From positions 310,001 to 374,000 of the forward strand of contig CP053418.1 of NCBI GenBank assembly GCA_013127575.1: a DNA stretch of 64,000 bases, written 5' to 3'. Origin of the DNA: Ramlibacter terrae (lineage in GTDB: Bacteria > Pseudomonadota > Gammaproteobacteria > Burkholderiales > Burkholderiaceae_C). The notes beneath the pieces were generated by a model, which was not told the origin of the DNA, ran no database searches, and was given only the letters and a program-made list of their open reading frames with translations. Positions within the stretch are counted from its first letter, which is position 1; each line of letters opens with the position of its first letter. This document shows, piece by piece, positions 21,117-30,670 of the stretch. The translations under genes and the position numbers were made by a program.

Positions 21117-22057
21117 ATGGAGTGCCTTGTCGTGCGTGCTTCCCACCAGCCTTTCCGAACCATCCTCGTCCTGACGGACCTGTCCGATCGCGAGAACATC
21201 GCGGTGCAGCGCGCGTCGCAGATCGCCGCCACGCACCGAGCCGCGCTGCGCATCGTGTACATGCCGGCCCGGCCGAACGACCCCGTCGTGGCGCCCGCGG
21301 CGCTGGCGGCCGCCGCGCTGCAGCTCGAAGCGGCGCTCGAACTGCCGGTGACCGTGGCCGCAGTCGCCGCCGGCCGTCTCGATGAAGTGGTTGCGCACGC
21401 AACCGGCGCCGACCTCGTCGTGCTGCCGCACCGGCGCGAGCGTTCCGTGGCCGCCTTCTTCCGCGGCCAGCCGGTGGCGCGCCTGCTGCGCCTGTGCCGC
21501 AGCCCGGTGCTGGTGGCGCGCGCCTCGCGCAGCCCCCACTACGCGCGCATCCTGGTCGGCGTCGACCTCTCGCCCGCGTCGGCGGACCTGCTGGCCCTCG
21601 CGGCGCGGCTCGATCCGCGCTCCGAGCTGGAGGTCTTCCACGCCGTCTCCACGCTGAACGAGGCGCGGCTGCGCTCCGCCGAGGCGACCGAGACCGCCGT
21701 GCGCCTGTACCGCGAGAACGCGCTCGCGGATGCGCGCGAGCGGATGGTCGCGCTGACCGATTCGTTCGTGGCGCGCCGCAACCGCTTCCTCGCCACCGTC
21801 GGCCGCGGCGACCCGGGCACGCAGGCGATCGTGCAGCAGCAGCATTCGGGCGCCGACCTGGTCGTGGTCGGCAAGCGCGCCGCGTCGGCATGGGGCGACT
21901 TCCTGTGCGGCAGCGTCGCCCACCGCGTCCTGGGCTGGGGCAGCAGCGACGTGCTGGTCGTGCCGCACGGCGGTGCGCCGCAGGCGGTGCCCGTGCCGCG
22001 CAGCCCCGGCGGCTGGGGCGCGCTCGCGATGGGGCCCGCCGGGGGGAGTTGTCGTGA
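21117..22057 (+). CDS. Tandem universal stress protein (UspA)
   Basis: Two Usp domains in one chain of about 310 residues. The first starts FRTILVLTDLSDRENIAVQR and contains DLVVLPHRRERSVAAFFRG; the second starts YARILVGVDLSPASADLLAL and ends with the nucleotide-site-like ADLVVVGKR...GSVAHRVLG and DVLVVP. A GGAG at 21119-21122 is well placed for GTG 21132, an alternative start. One break at about 22040; the repaired stop (22055-22057) overlaps the GTG of the following gene, so the two are coupled. Confidence 0.87.
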
Positions 22058-22582
22058 ACCACCTTCCACTGCGGCAGCGGGTCGACGTCACCGGCGAGGC
22101 GGCGAACGGCTTCGCGCGCCCGGGACCTTCTGGATGCACTGTCGCGGCCGGGCCGCTTCCAACTGGCGCGGCAGGGCGACGGCGGCGGTGTTCGCGCTGC
22201 GCGAGCTCGGGCTGGCCGACGCGCGCCTGGCGCTGCGGCAGGCGTACGGCGAGCGGGTGCGCTTCGGCGCCGTCACCGTGCACTCGGAGGTGGACCCCGC
22301 CACGGGCGCGCTGCTGGCGCCGCTGATGTTCCTGCGCATCGACACGCCGCGCGCGCATCGCCCCGCGCTGCTGCAACTGCTGCGCGAGCGCGGTGTCGCG
22401 GCGCACGACATCGACGCACAGCGCGATCGCGTGGTGCTGCGGGCCGAGGTGCCGCTGGCCCGGCTGCTGGGCTGGAGCGGCAGGTGGGCGAGCTCACCGA
22501 CGGCGCGGCCCACACGATGTGCTGGCTGCTGCGCTACGCGGCCGCCGAGACCATGCCGGACGACGCGACGGCACGGGCCTGA
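22054..22582 (+). CDS. Stand-alone EF-G domain-V-like protein
   Basis: About 176 residues after repairing breaks at about 22120 and 22490. The C-terminal 90 residues follow the pattern of EF-G/TypA/LepA domain V: APLMFLRIDTPRAHRPALLQ, VVLRAEVPLARLLGW, then GELTDGAAHTMCWLLRY, matching the family's A-E-V-P-L...G-Y...LR-x-x-T-x-G block. There is no GTPase domain in the chain or nearby. It starts at GTG 22054 overlapping the UspA stop. The N-terminal part has no recognised fold. Possible ribosome-associated stress factor, but this is only inference. Confidence 0.5.
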
Positions 22583-22617
22583 TAAGGTCGGCGGCCCTGC
22601 AGTCCGCCGCCTCTTGC

Positions 22618-23789
22618 ATGTCCCCGGCTCCCGATCGCTCCGTCCTCCCCGCCGCCATCCGCGCCTTGCGCGCGCAGTTCTTCGTCGCCGGGGCGCTGTT
22701 CGCCCCGGGGCGTGCACGTGCCGAGCATCAAGGCGCACTACGCGCTGGGCGAGAGCGCGCTGGCCATCGCGATGCTGGCGGCCGGCGTCGGCGCGGTGGC
22801 GGCCTTGCTGCAGGCGGGGCGGCTGCTGGCACGGCACGGCCCGCGGCGCATCGTGCCGCCGATGGCGCTGGTCTGTGTCGGCGCCGTCGGCAGCCTGCTG
22901 CTGCCGTCCCACTACGGCGTGCTGCTGGCGCTGATGCTGGCCTACGGCATGGCCGCCGCCATCTTCGACGTCGCGATCAACGACGAGGCCACCGAGATCG
23001 AACGGCAATCCGGCCGTCCCTTGATGAGCGGCTTCCACGGCATGTTCAGCTGGGCGGGATGGTGGGCGCGGCCGCGTGGAGCGTGCTCGCCCCCGCGGGC
23101 GTTTCGCCGGTGCAGCACACGGCCGGCGCGTCGGTCGCGCTCGGCACGGTGGCGCTGGTTGCCACGCCCTTCATGCTGCGCCTGCAGCGCCACGGCGCAC
23201 CGGGCGGCGCGCCGTTGAGCCTGCCGCGCGGCCCGCTGGTGCTGCTCGGGCTGATGGCGGCGCTGGGCCTGGTCGCCGAGGGCGCGATGTACGACTGGAG
23301 CGTGCTCTACCTGCGCCAGGAATTGGCCGCGCCGGCCGGCATCGCGAGCTGGGCTATGCGAGCTTCAGCGGCGCGATGGCGGCCGGGCGCTTCGGCGGCG
23401 ACTGGGTGCGCGCGCGCGTGCGCTCGGCGACGCTGCTGCGCGCCAGCGGCTTGCTGGGCGCGACGGGGATGGCGCTGGCGCTCGCCGTGCCGCATCCGGC
23501 GGTGGCGCTGGCGGGCTTCGCGCTGGTCGGCCTCGGCTTCGCCAACATCGTGCCGGTGCTGTTCAGCGCCGCGGGGCAGCAGCCCGGCATCGCGCCCGCG
23601 CACGGCATCGCCGCCGTCTCGTCGATGGGTTACTTCGGGATGATGGCCGGCCCGCCGATGATCGGCTTCATCGCCGAAGCACAGTCGCTCACGGCCGGCA
23701 TGGGGGTGGTGATCTTCTTCGCGGCCGTGGTGGCGGTGTTCGCGCGCAAGGCGCTGGGTGCGCCGGGAATGGCGAAGCCGGTCAGGTGA
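22618..23789 (+). CDS. MFS transporter
   Basis: Twelve-helix major facilitator of the fucose-permease/YbjJ-like type. Helix 1 (FFVAGALFA) leads into GVHVPSIKAHYALGES, then LARHGPRRIVP (loop 2-3), AAAIFDVAINDEATEIE, MYDWSVLYLRQEL and PVLFSAAGQQPG. Breaks at about 22703, 23055 and 23347, each at expected CCTGG. The start ATG 22618 follows the previous stop by 35 bases. Substrate not predictable; homologues with this N-terminal motif are often sugar-like or unassigned. Confidence 0.82.
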
Positions 23790-24819
23790 TCCGCCCGAAC
23801 CACACCATCGACAGCGTCGCGGCGGCCAGCGCGATCGCCGCGGCGACGAGGCCGACCAGCCCGGTGAGTTCGGTCTCGCGCGTCTGCACCTGCACCACGG
23901 AGCCGAGCGTCTCGTAGACGCTGCGCAGTTTCTCGGCGGTGCCGGCGTGGTGGTATTCGCCGCCGGTCATGCGCGCGACTTCGCGCAGCGTGGGTTCGTC
24001 GAGCCGCAGGTAGATCGGCATGCCTTCCGGCGTGGAGCCCTCGCCGTCGATGGTGCCCGGGCCGACCACGTGGATGCGCACGCCGCGGTCGGCCGCCATC
24101 CTGGCGGCCACCAGCGTGTCGACCCCGGTGGTGCGGCGGCCATCGCTCAGCAGGATGATCGCGGCGGAGTTGTACGAGCCCGGCGCCACCGGCGCGATCT
24201 CCTTGGGCGGCGGCTTGGCGCGGTCGTCCAGGCTGCGGCCCTGCGGCTTGCGGCCGAAGGTCATTTCGCCGACGTCGATGCCGTGGTCGGGGAACAGTTC
24301 GGCCAGGCTCACGACGATGGCGTTGCCCACCGCGGTGCCGGTCTGCATCTGGAAGGCGTCGATGGCGGCCACCAGCGACGCGCGATCGAGCGTGGCGCCC
24401 TGCGCCACCTGCGTGCTGCCGGCAAAGGTGACCAGGCCGACTTCGATGTTCTTGGGCAGGTCGCGCAGGAACAGCTTGGCCGCCTCCTGCGCGGCCACCA
24501 GCCGCGTCGGCTTCACGTCGCTGACGCGCATGCTGAGCGACACGTCCATGGCCAGCAGGATCTGCGTGCGGGCCCGGGGCAGCGGCACCCGTCCCGTCGG
24601 CCGCGCCGCGGCCAGCAGCATGCCCGCGAGCGCCAGCAGCAGCAGCGCCGGCGGCACGTGGCGGCGCCAGTTGCGGCCCGCGCTGGCGGCGCGCACCACC
24701 GCGACGCTGCTGTAGCGCACCGCCGGCCGGTTGCGCCGCCGCAGCATCCACACGTAGAGCGCGGGCAGCAGGGGCAACGCCAGCATCAGCCAGAGGTAGT
24801 GGGGCCAGAGGAAGGACAT
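23782..24819 (-). CDS. BatA-like VWA-domain membrane protein
   Basis: Intact 345-residue protein: two N-terminal TM helices around the cytoplasmic MLRRRNRPAVRYSSVAVV segment, a von Willebrand A domain with a complete MIDAS (DVSLS in LAMDVSLSMRVSD, then TGTAVGNAI and LLSDGRRTTG), and a C-terminal TM (LVGLVAAAIALAAATLSMV). This is the BatA/Aerotolerance layout, but the usual partners (MoxR ATPase, DUF58 protein, BatB/C/D) are not in this window. Start ATG 24819 (MSFLWPHYLWLML). It overlaps the convergent MFS gene by 8 bases. Confidence 0.85.
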   Translation of the reverse strand: MSFLWPHYLWLMLALPLLPALYVWMLRRRNRPAVRYSSVAVVRAASAGRNWRRHVPPALLLLALAGMLLAAARPTGRVPLPRARTQILLAMDVSLSMRVSDVKPTRLVAAQEAAKLFLRDLPKNIEVGLVTFAGSTQVAQGATLDRASLVAAIDAFQMQTGTAVGNAIVVSLAELFPDHGIDVGEMTFGRKPQGRSLDDRAKPPPKEIAPVAPGSYNSAAIILLSDGRRTTGVDTLVAARMAADRGVRIHVVGPGTIDGEGSTPEGMPIYLRLDEPTLREVARMTGGEYHHAGTAEKLRSVYETLGSVVQVQTRETELTGLVGLVAAAIALAAATLSMVWFGRIT

Positions 24820-24975
24820 CGGATTGCCGGTGATGCAGCGCAGCACCATCGTGCCCGGGAAGCGGCCGGTTGGCAATCGCGGGCTGACACAGAGACTTGC
24901 AACTCTCTACCTGCGCTTCGCCCACGCTTGCCGCAACCGGGCGACCATGGGTTTCCGAAGCAAGGAAACACGACC

Positions 24976-25433
24976 ATGAAAACCAGAACCCTTCTCTGCA
25001 GCATCGCCATCGCATCGCTGGGCTTCGGCTCGCTCGCGCAGGCGCAGCCCAACCCGGCCGCCCGCGAGGCGCGGCAGGACGCCGGGGAGGCCCGCCGGGA
25101 CCTCAACGAAGCCCGCCGCGACCTGCGCCGTGCACCGAACCAGCGCGCCGCCAACGAGGCCCGGCGCGACATGCGTGACGCCCGCGGCGACTTGCAGGAA
25201 GCGCGCGGGACCGCCGCGAAGCCCGGCACTACTACAACGCGCGCAGCCCGGAATTCCGCCGTGGCGCCCGCCTGCCGTACGAGGTGCGCGACCGCCAGTA
25301 CGTGGTGAACGACTGGCGCGGCCACCGGCTGGCGCCCCCGCCGCGCGGCCACCACTGGGTGCAGGTCGGCCCCGACTACGTGCTGGCCGCCATCGCCACC
25401 GGCGTGATCGTGAACATGGTGCTCAACCAGTAA
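24976..25433 (+). CDS. RcnB-like periplasmic protein
   Basis: Sec signal MKTRTLLCSIAIASLGFGSL (cleavage at AQA), then a highly charged Arg/Asp/Glu helix with repeated EARRDL-type heptads (residues 29-75), and a C-terminal RcnB domain: RLPYEVRDRQYVVNDWRGH, LAPPPRGHHWVQVGPDYVL, AAIATGVIV. One break at about 25217 (AKPRHYYNARS expected). RcnB in E. coli moderates Ni/Co export from the periplasm; many homologues, like this one, lack a neighbouring RcnA exporter. A 10-base-pair hairpin follows 16 bases after the stop. Confidence 0.8.
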
Positions 25434-25449
25434 GGGCTCCCTGTCCGGC

Positions 25450-25482
25450 GGCCGCGGGAAGTGCCAGATTGCTCCCGCGGCC
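25450..25482 (+). terminator. Perfect GC-rich hairpin after the RcnB-like gene
   Basis: GGCCGCGGGA (25450-25459) and TCCCGCGGCC (25473-25482) are exact inverted repeats around a 13-base loop. No T-run follows, so this is a transcript-end stem-loop rather than a canonical intrinsic terminator. Confidence 0.5.
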
Positions 25483-25606
25483 CCGCCATGAGCCCATCCT
25501 GTCTGAAAGGCGCAACGGTCGCGCCCGGGAGTGCGCCGATGCGTCGCCGGAGTGCGCGCCCTACGGCTGAGCTGCGACTAAAGTGATCGGCTTTCGACGC
25601 TGTCCC

Positions 25607-26542
25607 ATGAAACCCGCTCCGCTAACCACCGCCCTCGTGCTCGCCTCGCTGGCGCTGCCCGCCTTCTCCCAGACCGCTTCCGGTCGCAATGCCGCGCCCG
25701 CCGCCGCCGCTCCGCGCGCCGAGCTCGTGGTCGCCATGCCGCGCACCTATGGCAAGACCGAGACCATGGGCCTGTGGGGCGGCTACTTCAGCCACCTCTC
25801 GAGCTGCGCGAACGTCAGCCTGCGCAACCAGCGCGGCGAATCGCTCGACGTCTCCACCAACGTCGACACGCTGGCCGAAAAGGAGCTGGTCGACAGCATC
25901 AAAACCGGCAAGGCCCAGCTTGCGCAGGTCAACCCCGGCCTGGCGGCGCAGCTCGTCGTCGCCGGCCACCCTGCGCCCTTCGCCGTGCCGGGCGACAAGG
26001 CCACCGGCAAGCCCAACTCGTACCACCTGATCCTGATCTCGCGCGTGGACAGCCCGTACCGCCAGCCGAAGGACCTGGCCGGCAAGAAGATCGCGCACAC
26101 GACGCCGACCTCGAACTCCGGCAACCTCGCGCCGCGCGCGCTGTTCCCGGCGCTGGGCCTCACGCCCGAGAAGGATTACGAGGTGGTCTTCTCCAACGGC
26201 CACGAGCGCTCGGTGATGGGCGTGATGCATGGCTTCTACGACGGCGCGGCCGTGGCCAGCGACCTGTACCAGCGCATGGTGCTCAAGGGCGAAGTGCGCG
26301 CCTCCAGCGTGCGCACGCTGTGGCAGAGCCCGCCGTTCATGACCGAGAGCTGGGTGATGGGCAAGGACGTGCCGGCCGACGTGCAGGCGCGCGTGCGCAA
26401 GTGCAGCTACAGCTACAGCTTCTCGCCGGTGCTGCGCAAGATGCTGCCGGGCAACGACGTGTTCCTGCCGGTCAACTTCGACCGCGACTTCGCCACCGTG
26501 ATGGAGGTCTACCGCAAGTCGCAGGCGCCGGCCAAGCCCTGA
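25607..26542 (+). CDS. PhnD-like periplasmic phosphate/phosphonate-type binding protein (orphan)
   Basis: Intact 311-residue secreted protein. Signal peptide MKPAPLTTALVLASLALPAF; mature part with two lobes of the PhnD/TAXI type: LVVAMPRTYGKTETMGLWGG, KTGKAQLAQVNPGLAAQLV, the hinge-region HLILISRVDSPYRQPKDLAG-type motif, and SNGHERSVMGVMHGFYDGAA, which in PhnD proteins lies near the ligand. Genes for a permease or ATPase are absent on both sides. ATG 25607 is chosen over in-frame upstream codons because it begins the signal peptide. Confidence 0.75.
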   Translation: MKPAPLTTALVLASLALPAFSQTASGRNAAPAAAAPRAELVVAMPRTYGKTETMGLWGGYFSHLSSCANVSLRNQRGESLDVSTNVDTLAEKELVDSIKTGKAQLAQVNPGLAAQLVVAGHPAPFAVPGDKATGKPNSYHLILISRVDSPYRQPKDLAGKKIAHTTPTSNSGNLAPRALFPALGLTPEKDYEVVFSNGHERSVMGVMHGFYDGAAVASDLYQRMVLKGEVRASSVRTLWQSPPFMTESWVMGKDVPADVQARVRKCSYSYSFSPVLRKMLPGNDVFLPVNFDRDFATVMEVYRKSQAPAKP

Positions 26543-26646
26543 GCACCCGCGCGATCGCCCGCGGCATCGCCTGTTCCGCCGTGCCGCTCGTGCGCGTGTT
26601 CACGTGGCGAAGCTTTGGCCAGCTCCGCAGCAAGCACAATCGGCGG

Positions 26647-27300
26647 ATGCCGAATCCGCCCCTGCTGACGCTGCTCCACACCATCGTGGAGGCGGCGGCC
26701 ACACTGGCTGGCTTTCGCCTTGTCCGGATTGCTCGAAGCGGCGCGCAAGCGGCTGGACGCGGTCGGCGTCTGCCTGGTGGCGGGGCTGGCGGCTTTCGGC
26801 GGCGGCACGCTGCGCGACGTGCTGCTCGACCGGCGGCCGTTCTTCTGGGTCGCGCATTCCGAATGGCTGTGGGGCCTGCTCGCGCTGTGCATCGGCGCGA
26901 TGGTGTTCCTGCGCGCGCAGCACTTCGCTCCGACGGAGCGGGCGATGCAGTGGCCGGACGCGCTCGGCCTCGGGCTGTTCAGCGCCAGCGGCACGCAACT
27001 CGCGCTGGCGCAGGACCTGCCGGGCATCGTGGCCGTGCTGATGGGCGTGATCACCGCCACCTTCGGCGGCGTGCTGCGCGACATCGTCTGCAACGAGATC
27101 CCGGCCGCGCTGCGCGACCACCGGCCGTATGCGATCTGCGCGTTCATCGGCGCGTGGGTGCTGGTGCTGGCGCAGCACCTCGGCGTGCTGCCGGGGTGGC
27201 GCTGGTGATCGGCGCCGCCACCGCGACGGGCCTGCGCGTGCTGGCGCTCCTCACCGGCTACACGCTGCCGCGCTGGTCGTCGGGCGCCGACGTCAACTGA
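26647..27300 (+). CDS. UPF0126/TRIC-type cation channel family protein (YadS-like)
   Basis: Two UPF0126 repeats, each with glycine-rich kinked helices: AAFGGGTLRDVLLDRRPFFW and ATFGGVLRDIVCNEIPAALR. The bacterial TRIC channels (trimeric, K+/Na+-permeable) share exactly this GGGxxRD motif. Seven TM helices expected; the last is RVLALLTGYTLPRW. Breaks at about 26712 (extra T) and 27193 (a CC(A/T)GG site). Convergent with the next gene, overlapping by 8 bases. Confidence 0.8.
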   Translation: MPNPPLLTLLHTIVEAAATLAGFRLVRIARSGAQAAGRGRRLPGGGAGGFRRRHAARRAARPAAVLLGRAFRMAVGPARAVHRRDGVPARAALRSDGAGDAVAGRARPRAVQRQRHATRAGAGPAGHRGRADGRDHRHLRRRAARHRLQRDPGRAARPPAVCDLRVHRRVGAGAGAAPRRAAGVALVIGAATATGLRVLALLTGYTLPRWSSGADVN

Positions 27301-28258
27301 CGCGCGGCATCCTGCGCAACGCGCGCAACCAGTCCTTCGCCGCCTCCACGTCGTCCAGCAGCCGGACCTGTCGCTGCAGGAGCAGCAGCTCTTCGCGCAG
27401 GCGCTGGGCTTCGGCGGACGCCACCCGCTCCGCCTTGCGCGGCTGCAGGCCGGCGCCCGGCGGCAGGCCGGTGTCGGCGCGGAAGTCGGCCTCGATGCGG
27501 CGCGTCTCCGCCTGCAGTTCGGCCAGCTGCTCCTGCAGGACGGCGATGTAGTGCCGCAGGCGGCGTTCGTCGGCGGCGGCCGGGCCGCTGGTGTTCACCT
27601 GCTCGGCCTGCAGTTGCAGCTCCAGCAACGCCAGCAGGTTGCCGTCGGCATACGCCTGGTTCGCCTGCTGCATCCAAGCCGTCTTGCGCTCGCGCAGTGC
27701 CGCGTCCGCCTCGCGGTCGGGGTGCAGGGCGCTCGCCAGCCGCCGGTAGACGTCGCGCACCGACTGCGACGCCTGCTGCGCTTCCTTGCTGCGCCGCTGG
27801 CGGGCGCGCTCGGCCCGGCGCCGTGCCGCCGCGGCTTCGCGCTGCGCGGCGGCGGCATCGGCCGCGGCCTCCCAGTCGACCTCTTCGTCCGGCGCCTCCT
27901 CGGCAGGGGCGGGCGTTGCAGGGTGCCGCGCCGGGAGCGCGGCGATCTCGGCGTCGTCGTCCCGCGCCTGCAGCAACGCGGCCGCGGTGTCGCGCAGCAT
28001 CTCGTCGAGCTGGGCGCGTTCGGTGCGCGAGAACGCCGGCTGCAGGCTCGCGGTGTCGAGCGCGAACGCCCATTGCCGGAAAGCCGCGTGCAGTTGCCGC
28101 CGCAAGGGTTCGGTGGCGCGTTCGTAGCCATCGACGTTCTGCTGCCACTGCGCGAGCGCGGCACGCCATTGCGCCACCTCGCGGACGAGTTCGTTGAAGC
28201 GCTCCTGCTGCGGCGTCAGCGTGCCGCCGGCGGCGTCTGGGTGGATCGTGGGTTGCAC
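27293..28258 (-). CDS. DnaJ-like coiled-coil protein with an HPD motif
   Basis: Intact 321-residue soluble protein. Residues about 165-215 read VYRRLASALHPDREADAALR then KTAWMQQANQAYADGNLLAL, which follows the J-domain order helix II, HPD loop, helix III. Long helices rich in Ala, Gln, Arg and Glu flank it (AAADAAAAQREAAAARRRAE; LRHYIAVLQEQLAELQAETR), suggesting coiled coils. J domains stimulate Hsp70 ATPase, but here the domain is central and helix I is not clear. No dnaK nearby. Function unknown. Confidence 0.6.
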   Translation of the reverse strand: MQPTIHPDAAGGTLTPQQERFNELVREVAQWRAALAQWQQNVDGYERATEPLRRQLHAAFRQWAFALDTASLQPAFSRTERAQLDEMLRDTAAALLQARDDDAEIAALPARHPATPAPAEEAPDEEVDWEAAADAAAAQREAAAARRRAERARQRRSKEAQQASQSVRDVYRRLASALHPDREADAALRERKTAWMQQANQAYADGNLLALLELQLQAEQVNTSGPAAADERRLRHYIAVLQEQLAELQAETRRIEADFRADTGLPPGAGLQPRKAERVASAEAQRLREELLLLQRQVRLLDDVEAAKDWLRALRRMPRVS

Positions 28259-28288
28259 CCCGCAAGCCTAACGCGGACGCGGCGCAGA

Positions 28289-29090
28289 ATGGCGGCACCC
28301 ATGCCGCAGCAACGCACGCTCCTCGCCGCCGATGCGCGGGTCCGGTTCGAGCGCGTGCTGTCGCACGCGGCGACGGGAAGCTGGAGCCCGGCGTACCGTC
28401 CGCCCGCGTGCCGCATCGTCTTTCCGGCGGCGGGCGCGTTGTCGTTGCGCGCCGCGGAAGGTGAACTGCTGGTGGATGGCCTCACGGTCTTCCGCCTGCC
28501 CGCCGCGGCGCCGTACCAGTTGCGTCCGCAAGCATCGGGCAACGGTCCCGCCCACGTGGTCCTCTCCGAAGTTGCGCGGCATGCGCTGGGGCCGGCCGCC
28601 GGCGGCGCGGCCTGGCTGCTGGCGCCGGCGCAGCTGTTCCGGCTGCGGCTGCTGTGGAAGCGTCTCGCCGCCGGCGGAACGTCCGCCGCCGAAGCAGCGG
28701 GCGTGGCCACGCGTGAACTCTCGTCCCGCACGCAGCTCGACTGCGCGCACCGGCGCCGCACGCGTGCTGCGGGCGCGGGCCTTCCCGGCCGGGGAGGGGC
28801 GGGTCGCGAGCAGCCTCGCGCTGGTGTGCGAGGCCGCCTGCACCTCGCCCTTCCACGGCGCGCGTGTTCCGGCAGCACACCGGGCTCAGCCTGCACGCGT
28901 ACCGCTTGCACCTGCGCATGGCCGCGGCGCTGGCGCGGCTCGAAGACGGCGAGCGCGACCTCTCGGGCCGGCCCACGACCGGGCTTCAGCAGCCACAGCC
29001 ACTTCGGCGCCGTCTTCCGTGCGCAGGTCGGTGTCACGCCCGCGCAGGCGCCAGGCTTTCGCGGGCGAGCCCGCAAGCGCAGCAATCTGA
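28289..29090 (+). CDS. AraC-family transcriptional regulator
   Basis: N-terminal cupin-like sensing half (VLSHAATGSWSPAYRPPACR, LLVDGLTVFRLPAAAPYQLR) and C-terminal AraC HTH region: VFRQHTGLSLHAYRLHLRMA, AALARLEDGERDLS, then FSSHSHFGAVFRAQVGVTPA, the second helix-turn-helix typical of the family. Several frame breaks between 28735 and 28985 make the middle uncertain. The repaired stop is taken at 29090. It precedes an EamA transporter by 35 bases and may control it. Confidence 0.75.
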
Positions 29091-29125
29091 TAGCGGCGCG
29101 GGCCGCCGGCGCGGACACTCGCGCC

Positions 29126-30007
29126 ATGTCGACCACCTTGTGGCTCGGGCTGGCGGCGGCGCTGGCCTCGGCCTTCATCGGCTCCGGCTGGCAGCTGGTG
29201 TCGCGCCACGGCGTGACCACCTCGCTCGGCCCGCTGGAGATCGCGCTCCTGCGCTACGCCGTGCCCGCGCTGGTCCTGCTGCCCTTGTGGTGGCGCGTCG
29301 GCCTGGTGCCGAAAGGCGTCGGCGTTGCGCAGGTCGCGCTGATGGTGGCCACCGGCGGCCTGCCGTTCGGCCTCCTCGTGCTGACCGGCGCGCAGCTCGC
29401 GCCCGCTGCCCACATGGGCGTGTTCATCGCCGGCGCGCTGCCGCTGTTCACCGCCATAGCGGGCGCGGTCGCGTTCGGCGACAAGGTGACGCGCACGCGG
29501 TGGGCCGGGTTGGCGGTCGTGGCCTGCGGCGTGCTCTTTCTCGGGAACGCGAGCTTCGCCGGCGCGGCGCCGGCCTGGCGCGGCGACCTGCTGTTCCTGC
29601 TCGCCGCCGCGCTCTGGTCCGTGTACACCGTGGCCTTCCGGCGCAGCGGGCTCACGCCCGGCAAGGCACGGCGGTCGTCAACGGCTGGTCGGCGGTGTTG
29701 CTGGCCGGTGGCCGCCGTGCTCGGCGCGCCGAGGCTGGCGACGGCGCCGCTCGAGGACGTGCTGCTGCAGGCCGTGTGGCAGGGCGGGATCGCGGGGCTG
29801 CTCGGGCTCGCCACCCACGGCCGCCGTGCTCCGGCTCGGCGCCGCGCGCGCCGCGCTGTCGGCGGCGCTGGTGCCCGTGCTGACCGCCGTGGGTGGCGCC
29901 GGTTGCTGGGCGAGCCGCTGGACGCCATCACCCGCACGGCGGTGCTGCTGATCGCGGTGGGCATCGTGCTGGCGAGTGGAGCGCTGCGCTTTCCTAGCCG
30001 GCCGTGA
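29126..30007 (+). CDS. EamA/DMT-family transporter
   Basis: Ten-helix drug/metabolite transporter with two EamA halves. First half: LGLAAALASAFIGSGWQLVS, PLEIALLRYAVPALVLLPLW, AGVLFLGNAS-like end; second half begins WRGDLLFLLAAALWSVYTVA and finishes LLGEPLDAITRTAVLLIAVG. Breaks at about 29668, 29705, 29815 and 29895. Probably an exporter of amino acids or metabolites. The 3' end overlaps the convergent DJ-1 gene by 14 bases. Confidence 0.8.
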   Translation: MSTTLWLGLAAALASAFIGSGWQLVSRHGVTTSLGPLEIALLRYAVPALVLLPLWWRVGLVPKGVGVAQVALMVATGGLPFGLLVLTGAQLAPAAHMGVFIAGALPLFTAIAGAVAFGDKVTRTRWAGLAVVACGVLFLGNASFAGAAPAWRGDLLFLLAAALWSVYTVAFRRSGLTPGKARRSSTAGRRCCWPVAAVLGAPRLATAPLEDVLLQAVWQGGIAGLLGLATHGRRAPARRRARRAVGGAGARADRRGWRRLLGEPLDAITRTAVLLIAVGIVLASGALRFPSRP

Positions 30008-30610
30008 CGGGCGCCGGCAGGTAGGGCGCGATGTTGCGCATGGCGCGGGCGACGTACTCGTCCTTCTCGCCGACGGGCGCCACGTAGTGCACCGCGCTTT
30101 CCGCCGCTTCCGGGCCTTCGAGCCGGGCGATCACCCAGGCGGCGAGGTACACCGACGCGAGGCAGCCGCCGGCCGTGGCGACGTTGCCGCGCGCCACGAA
30201 CGGCTGGTCGAGCACGGCGACGCCCGCTTCGCGCACCCGGGGCTTGGTCGTCAGGTCGGTGCATGCGGGCACGTCCTGCAACAGGCCGAGCGTCGCCAGC
30301 ACCAGCGTGCCCGAGCACTGGGCGCCGAGCAGCTGGCGCGCGGGGTCGAGTTGCAACTGCGCCATCAGCGCCGCGTTGGCGACCACCTCGCGCGTCTGCA
30401 GGCCGCTGCCGACGATCACGGCGTCGGCGGCGCGCGCGTCGGCCAGCGTGGCTGGGCTTCCAGCACCACGCCGTTCATCGAGCGCACGCGCGGCGCCGGG
30501 CTGGCGATCGAGACGCGCCAGCCGGGCTTCTTCACGCGGTGGAGGATGCCCGGGGCGATCAGCGAATCGAGTTCGTTGAAGCCTTCGAAGGTGAGGATGG
30601 CGATGTGCAT
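29994..30610 (-). CDS. DJ-1/PfpI-family protein
   Basis: Class-I glutamine-amidotransferase-like fold: N terminus MHIAILTFEGFNELDSLIAP, the ADAVIVGSGLQTREV strand, and the nucleophile elbow LGAQCSGTLVLA with Cys. One break at about 30452 (LEAQATLADARA expected at a CCAGG). The family includes isonitrile hydratases, proteases and AraC-linked sensors. It is divergent from the MocR gene with 60 bases between them, a common arrangement for a regulator and its target, though this is inference. Confidence 0.82.
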
Positions 30611-30670
30611 GGCGGCAGCTTAGGGCGTGCGCGCAATACGATCAAACGATTGTCATGGATACACTGCGCC

